Positions 17,677 to 25,802 are shown, counted from the stretch's first letter. The stretch is DNA of 37,920 nucleotides from an uncultured Roseburia sp. (GCA_934309475.1 CAKRDK010000021.1:1-37920), one strand, 5' to 3'. Notes: generated from the sequence alone by a model not told the origin. Numbers and translations are program-made.

Positions 17677-19173
17677 ATGGGATTAATGTATGCAAGTACA
17701 AGAGATGCAAATGAAAAAGTAACAGCTTCACAGGCAATTTTAAGAGGTCTGGCAAACGGTGGCGGACTTTTTGTTCCGACTGAGATTCCGGCGTTGGATG
17801 TAAGTGTGGAAGAGCTTGCGAAGATGTCTTATCAGGAGACTGCATATGCGGTTATGAAGCGGTTTTTCACTGATTTTACAGAGGAAGAGTTAAAGCATTG
17901 TATCAATTCGGCTTACGATAGCAAATTCGATACCGAAGAGATTGCACCGCTTGTAAGTGCGGATGGAGCATATTATTTGGAACTGTTCCACGGACCGACC
18001 ATTGCATTCAAAGATATGGCATTATCCATTCTGCCTCATTTACTGATTACATCTGCAAGAAAGAATCAGGTAAAAAATGACATTGTTATTTTGACCGCAA
18101 CCTCAGGAGACACCGGTAAAGCAGCATTGGCAGGCTTTGCAGATGTCGAGGGAACCAAAATCATCGTCTTTTATCCGAAGAATGGTGTCAGCCCGATTCA
18201 GGAGAAGCAGATGGTGACCCAGAAAGGAAAGAATACTTTTGTAGTTGGAATTAACGGTAATTTTGACCAGGCACAGACCGGAGTGAAGACGATGTTTTCC
18301 GATAAAGAACTTGCAAAAGAGATGGATGCGGCAGGCTACCAGTTCTCCTCTGCAAACTCTATCAACATTGGACGTCTGGTTCCGCAGATTGTGTACTATG
18401 TATATGCATATTCCAAACTCTATGCGAACGGTGTGATTGCCAAGGATGAGAAGATTAACGTTGTGGTACCGACCGGTAACTTTGGTAATATTCTGGCAGC
18501 ATTCTATGCAAAGAATATGGGACTTCCAATCGGTAAATTAATCTGTGCTTCCAATGAGAATAAGGTATTGTATGATTTCTTCTCCACAGGAGCATATGAT
18601 AAGAACAGAGAGTTTGTATTGACGAACTCACCATCTATGGATATTTTGATTTCCAGCAATTTAGAGCGTCTGATTTACAGAATTGCAGGAAATGATGCTG
18701 CGAAGAATACAGCGTTGATGAAGAAATTATCATCAGAGGGAAGATACGAGATTACACCTGAGATGAAGGCGCAGTTAGAAGAATTCTATGGCAATTATAC
18801 AAGTGAAGAAGAGACTGCAAAAGTAATCAAAGACCTCTATGAGAAGACTGGCTATGTGATTGATACGCATACTGCCGTCGCTGCCGGTGTTTATGGAAAA
18901 TACAAAGCAGATACGAAAGATGAAGAGACGAAGACGGTAATTGCTTCAACTGCAAGTCCATTTAAGTTTACAAGAAGTGTCATGGAAGCTATCGATGCAG
19001 GAAAATACAGCGATATGTCTGATTTTGCTCTGGTGGACGAATTAAGCAAGATTGCGAGTGTTTCAGTACCGCAGGCAATCGAAGAGATTCGTACAGCACC
19101 GGTACTTCATGATACCGTATGTGAAGTCAATGAGATGCAGAGCGTTGTAAAGAAATTTTTAAATATCAAATAA
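17677..19173 (+). CDS. thrC: Threonine synthase
   Basis: A 498-residue PLP enzyme that converts O-phosphohomoserine to threonine. The Schiff-base lysine is K112 in GPTIAFKDMALS. The phosphate and PLP-binding segment TATSGDTGKAALAGF follows, then ANSINIGRLVPQIVYYVYAY and the PTGNFGNILAAFYAK glycine-rich loop, all characteristic of the longer threonine synthase class. The opening MGLMYASTRD fits the family, with a purine-rich ribosome site (AGAGG) 8 bases before ATG. It is a single-gene unit with a strong promoter and terminator; no hom or thrB neighbours are present. Confidence 0.96.
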   Translation: MGLMYASTRDANEKVTASQAILRGLANGGGLFVPTEIPALDVSVEELAKMSYQETAYAVMKRFFTDFTEEELKHCINSAYDSKFDTEEIAPLVSADGAYYLELFHGPTIAFKDMALSILPHLLITSARKNQVKNDIVILTATSGDTGKAALAGFADVEGTKIIVFYPKNGVSPIQEKQMVTQKGKNTFVVGINGNFDQAQTGVKTMFSDKELAKEMDAAGYQFSSANSINIGRLVPQIVYYVYAYSKLYANGVIAKDEKINVVVPTGNFGNILAAFYAKNMGLPIGKLICASNENKVLYDFFSTGAYDKNREFVLTNSPSMDILISSNLERLIYRIAGNDAAKNTALMKKLSSEGRYEITPEMKAQLEEFYGNYTSEEETAKVIKDLYEKTGYVIDTHTAVAAGVYGKYKADTKDEETKTVIASTASPFKFTRSVMEAIDAGKYSDMSDFALVDELSKIASVSVPQAIEEIRTAPVLHDTVCEVNEMQSVVKKFLNIK

Positions 19174-19188
19174 TAAGATAAAAACAAG

Positions 19189-19224
19189 AAAAGCTGTTGT
19201 TCTTTTTCAGAACAACAGCTTTTT
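19189..19224. terminator. Bidirectional terminator between thrC and the CheX-like gene
   Basis: A perfect 15-bp stem (19189-19203 with 19209-19223) has a 5-base loop; T runs are on the plus side and, shorter, on the minus side. It lies 16 bases past thrC and 10 bases from the stop of the convergent gene. Confidence 0.92.
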
Positions 19225-19233
19225 GCTTGTGCC

Positions 19234-20127
19234 TTAGTGATTCGGTTCGTAAGACATAATGAAATTGATGGTTCCAAATGGGAAAATAATTGGAATCCAG
19301 ATGGCATCGTTTGAGAAGACGAGCAGTTTGTCTTCCACCACTTCCGGTGGTTCTAATCCAAGCTCAACAGAATCATCATTGGATAAGTTGACATTGAAGA
19401 GTCCGTTGTGAAGATTTAAAAAGTCGTCTAAAGATGCTTTTACATATTCATCAAATTCGTCAAATTCGTCATCGACATAGCGTGTTGCAAATGCAATCGC
19501 TGTCTCCTCATCCATATCGAGATAGGAGCGGAGAGAATAGCTTCCGTTAACCTTCTGGGATACACAGAAGTTAACCGGATACTCCGGCAGCATGGAAGGC
19601 GCAACCGGCGTAAAATCATCTCCAATGAAACGAATCAGGTTGTTGAAAAGAAGCGCAATATACTTTGAGTCTAATTTTGAGATAGGGCGTTCCGTTGTCA
19701 GGAAAAATTTCTCAATCAGTTTCTCGATGCTTTCTTTCTGCTCGGTTGTGACATCTAATTCTAATAATTCATTCTCAGACTGGTAATCCACGAGAAGATT
19801 CTCTAATTCCTGGTTTGTAATAATATTGTTTTCCACAAAAACCTGACCTAATAATAAAAAGTCAGGACACTGTGTTTTCAAAAGTGAAAGAACTTCATCT
19901 TCAGAAAGATAGCCTTCCTCGACGGCAAGTTCCCCAAAACGTTTGTCACGATGTGTCTGCAGGATCAAAATCTGTTCGACTTCTGAGGCGGTCATATATC
20001 CCTCGTGAATGGCAAGCGTTCCCATTTTTACATGTTCTGTTGAGAGCTGACCTAAGGCCTGTATCAGTTGTTCCGCAGTAATAATATTTCTAGATAAAAG
20101 GTAGTTACCAAAAAACTGTGCGTACAT
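19234..20127 (-). CDS. Four MshEN-like repeats plus CheX-like phosphatase domain
   Basis: A 297-residue protein. Residues 5-115 hold four tandem 24-residue units, each separated by 5 residues, with glycines at 7, 36, 65 and 94, an exact 29-residue period (for example RFGELAVEEGYLSEDEVLSL). This is the layout of MshEN-type domains of type II secretion and pilus ATPases, some of which bind c-di-GMP, but there is no ATPase here. Residues about 145-297 resemble the CheC/CheX fold: DDFLNLHNG (D235, N238) followed by P260/P261, matching the E-x2-N-x21/22-P phosphatase signature except that Asp replaces Glu. It starts 3 bases after the receiver gene, so the pair is one operon. I infer that it dephosphorylates the receiver under control of a ligand or partner bound by the N-terminal repeats. 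Confidence 0.75.
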   Translation of the reverse strand: MYAQFFGNYLLSRNIITAEQLIQALGQLSTEHVKMGTLAIHEGYMTASEVEQILILQTHRDKRFGELAVEEGYLSEDEVLSLLKTQCPDFLLLGQVFVENNIITNQELENLLVDYQSENELLELDVTTEQKESIEKLIEKFFLTTERPISKLDSKYIALLFNNLIRFIGDDFTPVAPSMLPEYPVNFCVSQKVNGSYSLRSYLDMDEETAIAFATRYVDDEFDEFDEYVKASLDDFLNLHNGLFNVNLSNDDSVELGLEPPEVVEDKLLVFSNDAIWIPIIFPFGTINFIMSYEPNH

Positions 20128-20130
20128 ACT

Positions 20131-20508
20131 TTATCTCCCTTCAAATCTTGAAGCAAGAATATCCTTCACTTGTGCTTTGTTTAAAGGCTTCTGGATGAAG
20201 TCTTTTGCACCTGCTTCAATCGCTGCTTTTAACTGAGATTGTGTTCCCACAGATGAGACAATTATGATATCTGCAGAGGAATCAAATTCTATAATTTCGC
20301 GAATCGCTGCATTCCCATCTTTAACTGGCATAACAATATCCAAAAAGACTAAATCAGGCTTTTCTTTCTTGTACAGGTCGATTGTTTCCTGACCGTTTGT
20401 AGCTTCGATGTAAGTAGGTGCTCCATGAGAAGAAATCGTATCTTTTAACTGCTTTCTTGCTAGAATGGAATCATCGCTTATAAGAATTTTTGCATCATCT
20501 AATCTCAT
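20131..20508 (-). CDS. Stand-alone CheY-like response regulator
   Basis: A 125-residue single receiver domain with the acidic pair D12/D13, phospho-acceptor D57 (FLDIVMP), a switch serine at S85 or S86 (IIIVSS) and K107 (FIQKPL). There is no output domain, so it acts by protein contact as CheY does. AAGGAG lies 8 bases before the minus-strand ATG. It is the first gene of a two-gene operon with the CheX-like protein, the likely phosphatase for it. No histidine kinase CheA or flagellar gene is nearby; the kinase at 21798 pairs with its own OmpR-type regulator. Confidence 0.92.
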   Translation of the reverse strand: MRLDDAKILISDDSILARKQLKDTISSHGAPTYIEATNGQETIDLYKKEKPDLVFLDIVMPVKDGNAAIREIIEFDSSADIIIVSSVGTQSQLKAAIEAGAKDFIQKPLNKAQVKDILASRFEGR

Positions 20509-20541
20509 AAAACCGTCTCCTTATTATGTAAATATTCGTAA

Positions 20542-20570
20542 TATATAATATTATTTTACACTAATTTCAA
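20542..20570 (-). promoter_or_regulatory. Probable promoter of the CheY/CheX-like operon
   Basis: On the minus strand TTGAAA (complement of 20565-20570) is 17 bases from TATATA (complement of 20542-20547), 34 bases upstream of the receiver ATG. Confidence 0.5.
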
Positions 20571-20587
20571 ATTTTGTTCAATCATTA

Positions 20588-20614
20588 TTGCAAAAAATCA
20601 TCTGTTTTTTGCAA
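20588..20614. promoter_or_regulatory. Perfect 10-bp inverted repeat between divergent promoters
   Basis: TTGCAAAAAA (20588-20597) and TTTTTTGCAA (20605-20614) have a 7-base centre. The dyad lies between the minus-strand promoter at 20542-20570 and the plus-strand promoter at 20640-20668, so it could be a shared operator. Confidence 0.4.
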
Positions 20615-20639
20615 AATTTCTGACTATTTCGCTAATTTC

Positions 20640-20668
20640 TTGCAAGAGAAAAAACTTCAAGTTATAAT
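20640..20668 (+). promoter_or_regulatory. Sigma-A-type promoter of the small membrane protein gene
   Basis: TTGCAA (20640-20645) and consensus TATAAT (20663-20668) are separated by 17 bases, 34 bases ahead of the ATG at 20703. Confidence 0.7.
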
Positions 20669-20702
20669 GAAAAAAAGAAAGAGAAAAAGAGAGGGAAAAG
20701 AA

Positions 20703-21041
20703 ATGAATATGATGGTGATTTTCGACGTGATTGTTGTACTTTTTGGAGTTTATATGGTTGCGTCCGCGTTTAAGATGAACCGGAGCGGCGAAATCAGCAG
20801 TATGCTTGTATCAAAGGAAGAACTGGGGAAGTGCAGGGATAAAGCAGCTTTTATCGGAAGCATTTACAGGAAAGAAGCAGCATTCGGTGTGATTATGGCA
20901 TTGGTTGGCATTTTAAACCTTGTGGATGCACTTGTCATTTCCATCAAATATGCCACTATTGCGGAAATGCTGGTATTTTTATTTGCATTTTTGTGGTTTA
21001 ACCGTGAACTACGAGATGCCAGAACGGATTATTTCTATTAA
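20703..21041 (+). CDS. Small membrane protein of unknown function
   Basis: A 112-residue protein with an N-terminal transmembrane helix (about 3-22), a short basic and polar segment (FKMNRSGEIS), then two more hydrophobic stretches (about 57-80 and 83-98) and a charged C-terminus (RELRDARTDYFY). A longer ORF starting at 20574 would overlap the promoter at 20640-20668, so the ATG at 20703, preceded by AGAGAGGG, is chosen. It precedes the two-component pair by 92 bases with no terminator between, so it may share a transcript or regulation with it. I do not recognise a family. Confidence 0.75.
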   Translation: MNMMVIFDVIVVLFGVYMVASAFKMNRSGEISSMLVSKEELGKCRDKAAFIGSIYRKEAAFGVIMALVGILNLVDALVISIKYATIAEMLVFLFAFLWFNRELRDARTDYFY

Positions 21042-21133
21042 GAATCAGAAAATAATCACGCATTCGTCACATTATATTGTTACCTTATTGCCATAAGATA
21101 TAGGACAGAAAAGGAAAAGATAGGAGATATGTT

Positions 21134-21808
21134 ATGGAAAGAATATTAGTGGTCGATGATGAAGAAAAAATCCGTGCGATTATCCGAAAATATGGAGAAT
21201 TTGAGGGATATGAAATCTGCGAGGCAAAAGATGGCATGGAAGCAATCGAAATCTGTAAAAAGGAAGATTTTGATGTCATTATTTTGGATGTCATGATGCC
21301 GGAACTTGACGGATTTTCTACCTGCCGTGAGATTAAGAAAGAAAAAGATATTCCGGTTATCATGCTCTCGGCGCGCGGTGAGGAATATGACAGAATTCAT
21401 GGATTTGAGCTGGGAATTGACGATTATGTCGTAAAACCATTTTCACCAAAAGAACTCATGATGCGTGTCAAGGTAGTGATTGGAAGAAACCGCACCAAAG
21501 AGAATGGTGTGGAACATGATGTGTTTGAAAAAGAAGGACTGAGAGTCGACTTTACCGGAAGAACCGTCAGTGTGGACGGCGAGCGTGTGGACATGTCGCC
21601 AAAAGAATACGACCTGTTGTTTTATCTCGTAAAGAACCGCAATATTGCGTTGGAACGAGAGAGACTGATTACTGAGGTGTGGGGATATGACTACTACGGA
21701 GATGACAGAACGTTAGATACACACATCAAACTGCTGCGGAGCAGTTTAGGAGAATATCGTAAATTTTTAGTGACACTTCGAGGGGTGGGATATCGATTTG
21801 AAGCATGA
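21134..21808 (+). CDS. OmpR-family response regulator
   Basis: A 224-residue two-domain regulator. The receiver (residues 1-118) has D8/D9, phospho-acceptor D52 (ILDVMMP) and a conserved VVKPF lysine. The winged-helix DNA-binding domain (about 130-222) has MSPKEYDLLFYLVKN, TLDTHIKLLR and GVGYRF, all typical of OmpR/PhoB proteins. AGGAG lies just upstream of the ATG. The 3' end overlaps the histidine kinase gene by 11 bases, the usual arrangement of a cognate pair. Target genes are unknown. Confidence 0.95.
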   Translation: MERILVVDDEEKIRAIIRKYGEFEGYEICEAKDGMEAIEICKKEDFDVIILDVMMPELDGFSTCREIKKEKDIPVIMLSARGEEYDRIHGFELGIDDYVVKPFSPKELMMRVKVVIGRNRTKENGVEHDVFEKEGLRVDFTGRTVSVDGERVDMSPKEYDLLFYLVKNRNIALERERLITEVWGYDYYGDDRTLDTHIKLLRSSLGEYRKFLVTLRGVGYRFEA

Positions 21809-23375
21809 GAAGATAAGCATTAAATGGAAGATTTTTTTGTATCTGCTCGGATTTACGGCAATATTGCTGGTGGTGCTCTGGCTGATACAGATTTGTTATC
21901 TGGATAGTTTTTATAAAATGATAAAAACCACAGAGGTAAAACAGGTGACCTCCGAGGCGATTGCGATTTTGCAGTCGGGAGATGATGATATTTCGGATCA
22001 GATTGATGCACTTGCTTCCTATAATAATCTTGCGATTTATGTGGCGGATACCGATGGAAATGCCATGTACAGTGCGGAATATATTTCAACTACAAGACTA
22101 AATGCGATTCCGCAGAATGAATTTCAGATGTATTACAGCAGAGCCTTAGAGGAAGGCGGCTCCACAGAAATTGAATTCGAGGGAAGTAAAAATATGACGT
22201 TTGTGCCAAGCCCGGATGAAGCTCCGCCGGAAGTCACGGGAGATGAAGGCGCGAATGGAGCCGGAGATGAAGTGGAAAATCAAACTGGAACTGCAGGTCA
22301 GGGTGAAAATGGAGCCGGAGATGCTGCAATTCCGGAAAACGGTGAAATGTTCATGCAAAATCATGGACAGGAGCGGATTGAGAGTGTCATCTATGTAAAC
22401 ATTGTAAATGATGGCACACAGGATCTGGTACTTTTTGTAAATTCCCAATTGACCCCGATTGACGCCACGGTACACACACTGCGTGTAGAGCTAGTCTGCA
22501 TTACGGCAATCATGATTTTCTTGTCTCTGTTTGTGGCACTTTTGATTTCGCGCAAGATTTCGAAATCAATGATTCGGATTAATGCGACCGCAAAAGAGAT
22601 GGCAAAAGGAAAATTTGACGTTACATTTGACGAGAAGGATTACAGGGAAATTGCGGAACTTTCCGACACCCTGACGCAGACAGCAAAGGAATTGGATAAA
22701 AATGAGAATCTGAAACGCGAACTGATTGCGAACGTATCCCATGATTTGCGGACGCCGCTTACCATGATTATTGCCTATGCGGAGGTGATGCGTGACATTC
22801 CGGGCGAGAATACGCCGGAAAATGTACAGGTTGTAATTGACGAGTCGAAACGTCTGACGAATCTTGTCAATGATATGCTTGACATTTCAAAATTACAGGC
22901 GGGTGCGTTGGAAAAAAATGCTTCTGTCTATAACCTGACGGAGAGCATCAAGTCTGTGTTTGAACGTTACAACAAGTTAAAAGAGCAGGATGGCTATACC
23001 ATCAATTTCGAGTATGACCGGGAAGTTGAGGTGGAAGCCGATGAATTTAAAATTTTCCAGGTTATTTACAATCTGGTCAACAATGCCATCAACTATGCCG
23101 GTGAGGATAAGACGGTCATCGTGAAACAGATTGTAAAAGGAAAATGTGTCAGAATCGAAGTGATTGACCACGGCGAGGGAATTGCAGAAGAGTCCCTGCC
23201 ATACGTGTGGGATCGTTACTATAAAGTAGATAAGACACACAAGCGTGCCGTCATGGGAACGGGACTGGGACTTTCCATTGTAAAAAATATTTTGGAACTG
23301 CATCACGCATCTTACGGTGTCAAGAGTGAGGTAGGAAAAGGCTCTACGTTCTGGTTTGAATTAGATACTTTATAG
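21798..23375 (+). CDS. Membrane-bound sensor histidine kinase
   Basis: A 525-residue kinase starting at a TTG codon inside the end of the regulator gene, with a GGGGTGGGA ribosome site about 8 bases upstream. Transmembrane helices lie at about 12-33 and 228-250 and enclose an external sensor region. That region has an acidic, Gly/Asn-rich linker (about 135-185) containing two copies of NGAGD. A HAMP segment follows, then HisKA with H315 (NVSHDLRTP) and HATPase_c with the N box (NLVNNAINYAG), DHGEGI and GTGLGLSIVKNIL. All catalytic motifs are present. It should phosphorylate the adjacent OmpR-type regulator; the signal is unknown. Confidence 0.95.
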   Translation: MKHEKISIKWKIFLYLLGFTAILLVVLWLIQICYLDSFYKMIKTTEVKQVTSEAIAILQSGDDDISDQIDALASYNNLAIYVADTDGNAMYSAEYISTTRLNAIPQNEFQMYYSRALEEGGSTEIEFEGSKNMTFVPSPDEAPPEVTGDEGANGAGDEVENQTGTAGQGENGAGDAAIPENGEMFMQNHGQERIESVIYVNIVNDGTQDLVLFVNSQLTPIDATVHTLRVELVCITAIMIFLSLFVALLISRKISKSMIRINATAKEMAKGKFDVTFDEKDYREIAELSDTLTQTAKELDKNENLKRELIANVSHDLRTPLTMIIAYAEVMRDIPGENTPENVQVVIDESKRLTNLVNDMLDISKLQAGALEKNASVYNLTESIKSVFERYNKLKEQDGYTINFEYDREVEVEADEFKIFQVIYNLVNNAINYAGEDKTVIVKQIVKGKCVRIEVIDHGEGIAEESLPYVWDRYYKVDKTHKRAVMGTGLGLSIVKNILELHHASYGVKSEVGKGSTFWFELDTL

Positions 23376-23385
23376 AATATAAAAT

Positions 23386-23407
23386 AGAATCCTGCTTGCA
23401 GGATTCT
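23386..23407 (+). repeat. Small hairpin after the histidine kinase gene
   Basis: AGAATCCTG (23386-23394) pairs with CAGGATTCT (23399-23407). No T run follows directly, so it is not a classical terminator; it may protect the mRNA 3' end. Confidence 0.5.
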
Positions 23408-23416
23408 CGCGAAGTA

Positions 23417-23453
23417 TTTTTATGTAATAGGAACGAAATTTCCTATTACATAA
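23417..23453. repeat. Palindromic repeat, copy 2 of the TTTTTATGTAATAGGAA element
   Basis: A perfect 14-bp inverted repeat, TTATGTAATAGGAA (23420-23433) with 23440-23453, has a CGAAAT loop. Its left side (23417-23433) is a 17-base exact match to 9146-9162. It sits between two other hairpins in the convergent gap between the kinase and gltA genes. Confidence 0.6.
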
Positions 23454-23455
23454 GA

Positions 23456-23505
23456 AAAGAAGCCGCGCACTGCTGAGAAATCAGCAGGTGCGTGGCTTCT
23501 TTTTT
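23456..23505. terminator. Bidirectional terminator between histidine kinase and citrate synthase
   Basis: A long stem (about 23456-23476 with 23481-23501, one bulge, one G-T) has a GAAA tetraloop and is followed by TTTTT. The minus-strand side has TTTTCTT. It serves both convergent genes. Confidence 0.92.
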
Positions 23506-23513
23506 GATTGCAC

Positions 23514-24890
23514 TTAACGATGTGCGTCTCTTTCATCGATTGGAATATATTCTTTGTGTTCGCCTACATTCTTATAAGCAGGACGCATAATTTTACCGCT
23601 TCTTGTGATCTCTTCTAATCGGTGTGCACTCCAGCCGGAGATACGTGCAATGGCAAAGATAGGAGTATAAAGTTCTACCGGAAGACCAAGCATACTGTAT
23701 GCAAAGCCACTGTAGAAGTCAACGTTTGGGCTGACACCTTTATACATTTTACGCTCTTTTGCAATGATTTCCGGCGCAAGGCGTTCAACGGCAGCATAAA
23801 GTGCGAATTCACGCTCATAACCCTTTTCTGCGGATAACCGCTCTACGAAAGAACGGAAGACAACAGCACGCGGGTCGGAAAGAGAGTAAACCGCATGTCC
23901 CATACCGTAGATAAGACCTGCATGGTCGAAAGCTTCTTTATGTAAAAGAGCTGTCAGATAACGGGAAATCTCTTCTTCATCGGACCAGTCTTTGATGGTC
24001 GCCTTCATGTCTTCAAACATTTTTACAACCTTGATATTGGCACCACCGTGTTTCGGACCTTTCAGGGAACCGAGCGAAGCTGCAATGGCAGAGTAAGTAT
24101 CGGTTCCGGAAGAAGATACCAAGTGGGTGGTAAAGGTTGAGTTGTTACCGCCGCCGTGCTCCATGTGAAGAATCAGAGCGATATCTAAAAGTTTTGCCTC
24201 TAAAGGTGTAAACTGGCTGTCCGGACGCAAAATGTGAAGAATATTCTCTGCTGTGGAGTATTCCGGTTTCGGCTGATGGATGTATAAACTTGCACCGTCG
24301 TGGTAATGGCGGTAAGCCTGGTAACCGTAAACGGAGAGAAGTGGGAACAGACTGATTAACTGTAAGCACTGTCTTAATACATTCGCAGAAGAAACATCAT
24401 CTGCCCGGTCATCATAAGAATAGAGAGTCAGCACACTTCTGGCTAAGGTATTCATCATATCTTTGCTAGGTGCTTTCATAATGATGTCACGCACAAAACT
24501 TGTCGGAAGTGTACGGTACTGACTCAGCATTTTTATGAACTCCTGCAATTCTTCATGAGTCGGAAGTTTACCGAAAAGAAGGAGATAAGTACATTCTTCA
24601 AAACCGAAATGCGTCTCGTCACCAAGTCCCTTGATGATGTCTTTTACGTTGTATCCACGGTAGTAGAGTTCGCCATCTGCAGGAACAGACTGCCCGTCTA
24701 CGATTTTGGTAGCGCAGACGTCTGATATTTCTGTTAATCCAACGAGAACACCTTTACCATTTATATCACGAAGACCACGTTTTACATCATATTTTGTATA
24801 AAGTTCCGGATCAATGACAGAACATTGCTCGCAAAGCTTTGAGAGATGTAGAAGCTCTGGTGTGATTTCTGAATATGGGTTTGTAGTCAT
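23514..24890 (-). CDS. gltA: Citrate synthase
   Basis: A 458-residue Si-type citrate synthase that condenses oxaloacetate with acetyl-CoA, feeding glutamate synthesis in anaerobes with an incomplete TCA cycle. The catalytic residues are visible: the histidine in GPKHGGAN, the histidine in YGMGHAVYSLSDPRA and the aspartate in SPNVDFYSGF. HMEHGGGNNSTF precedes the active site. The protein is somewhat longer than typical bacterial enzymes because of an N-terminal extension (about residues 1-50). AAAGGAGG lies 6-7 bases before the ATG. A 2-methylcitrate synthase is a possible alternative, but no prp genes are nearby. It is transcribed alone; aconitase and isocitrate dehydrogenase genes are not in the window. 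Confidence 0.93.
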   Translation of the reverse strand: MTTNPYSEITPELLHLSKLCEQCSVIDPELYTKYDVKRGLRDINGKGVLVGLTEISDVCATKIVDGQSVPADGELYYRGYNVKDIIKGLGDETHFGFEECTYLLLFGKLPTHEELQEFIKMLSQYRTLPTSFVRDIIMKAPSKDMMNTLARSVLTLYSYDDRADDVSSANVLRQCLQLISLFPLLSVYGYQAYRHYHDGASLYIHQPKPEYSTAENILHILRPDSQFTPLEAKLLDIALILHMEHGGGNNSTFTTHLVSSSGTDTYSAIAASLGSLKGPKHGGANIKVVKMFEDMKATIKDWSDEEEISRYLTALLHKEAFDHAGLIYGMGHAVYSLSDPRAVVFRSFVERLSAEKGYEREFALYAAVERLAPEIIAKERKMYKGVSPNVDFYSGFAYSMLGLPVELYTPIFAIARISGWSAHRLEEITRSGKIMRPAYKNVGEHKEYIPIDERDAHR

Positions 24891-24919
24891 AATAGTCCTC
24901 CTTTTTTCATTGTCTCTTT

Positions 24920-24949
24920 ATCATAGCATATGTATTTATTTTTATACAA
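24920..24949 (-). promoter_or_regulatory. Probable promoter of gltA
   Basis: On the minus strand TTGTAT (complement of 24944-24949) and TATGAT (complement of 24920-24925) are separated by 18 bases, about 30 bases before the gltA start codon. Confidence 0.5.
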
Positions 24950-25051
24950 GCAAAATGAAACAATTTAAAGTAATTTTTGATTTTTTTTTAGAAAAAATTT
25001 ATCTTTATGGGAGAAACGTACTAATTTTAAGAAGATAAGAAAAAAGGCTTA

Positions 25052-25089
25052 TTGCGGGAGTGAGATAAAACAGATATAATGATATCTGT
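25052..25089 (+). promoter_or_regulatory. Promoter and overlapping dyad of the AIM24 gene
   Basis: TTGCGG (25052-25057) and TATAAT (25075-25080) are separated by 17 bases. A perfect 8-bp inverted repeat, ACAGATAT (25070-25077) with ATATCTGT (25082-25089), straddles the -10 element and would place a bound repressor on the promoter. Confidence 0.6.
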
Positions 25090-25121
25090 AATGAAAACAC
25101 ATGAAAAAGGAGAAGATGAAA

Positions 25122-25802
25122 ATGAGATATTCAATCGAGGGAGAACCGTTGCCGGTTGTAATTTGTGAATTAGAAAACGGCGAGACCATGATTACGGAGA
25201 GTGGAGCAATGTCATGGATGTCACCGAATATGAAGATGGAGACAACATCCGGCGGTGGAATTGGTAAGATGTTTGGAAGAGCGCTTTCCGGAGAAAGTCT
25301 TTTCTTAAATCGTTATACAGCTATGAATGGAACTGGAACGATTGCATTTGCATCAAGTTTTCCGGGCGCAATCCGGGCATTTCAGATTGCACCGGGGCAT
25401 GAAATCGTAGCACAGAAATCCGCATTTCTTGCATCCCAGGAGAGCGTGACACTCTCTACTTTTTTTCAGCAGAGAATCGGAAGCGGTTTCTTTGGCGGAG
25501 AGGGATTCATCATGCAGAAATTATCCGGAAACGGAATGGCATTTTTAGAGTTTGACGGTTATATCAAGGAATACGAACTCGGACCGGGTCAGCAGATTAT
25601 CGTGGATACCGGATATCTGGCTGCCATGTCATCGACCTGCCAGATTGAAGTGACAACCGTTCCTGGCGTAAAAAATATGCTTTTCGGTGGTGAGGGAATC
25701 TTTAACACCGTTATCACCGGACCTGGAAAAGTATGGCTGCAGAGTATGCCGATTGCGCAGATGGCAAATACATTGCGCCCTTATTTTCCATCGAGTAAAT
25801 AA
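25122..25802 (+). CDS. AIM24 / TIGR00266 family protein
   Basis: A 226-residue protein of the AIM24 family, with the pattern MITESGAMSWMSPNMKMETT, a Gly-rich GGGIGKMFGRALSGES segment and repeated strands ending in GEGIFNTVITGPGKVWLQSMP. The family folds as a beta-rich trimer-like barrel; in yeast AIM24 is mitochondrial, and bacterial members have no assigned activity. Start choice: AAGGAG (25107-25112) lies 9 bases before ATG 25122, while ATGs at 25101 and 25116 lie before or too near the site. It is a single gene with its own promoter and candidate operator. No hairpin terminator is evident before the 6S RNA promoter. Confidence 0.9.
   Translation: MRYSIEGEPLPVVICELENGETMITESGAMSWMSPNMKMETTSGGGIGKMFGRALSGESLFLNRYTAMNGTGTIAFASSFPGAIRAFQIAPGHEIVAQKSAFLASQESVTLSTFFQQRIGSGFFGGEGFIMQKLSGNGMAFLEFDGYIKEYELGPGQQIIVDTGYLAAMSSTCQIEVTTVPGVKNMLFGGEGIFNTVITGPGKVWLQSMPIAQMANTLRPYFPSSK

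Noticed and set aside
20574..20702. N-terminal extension of the small membrane protein
   Set aside because: It overlaps the dyad at 20588-20614 and the promoter at 20640-20668, so it would not be fully transcribed.
21042..21133. Promoter ahead of the two-component pair
   Set aside because: Several AT-rich hexamers fit loosely (such as TTGTTA with TATAGG), but none has convincing spacing and consensus, so none was annotated.
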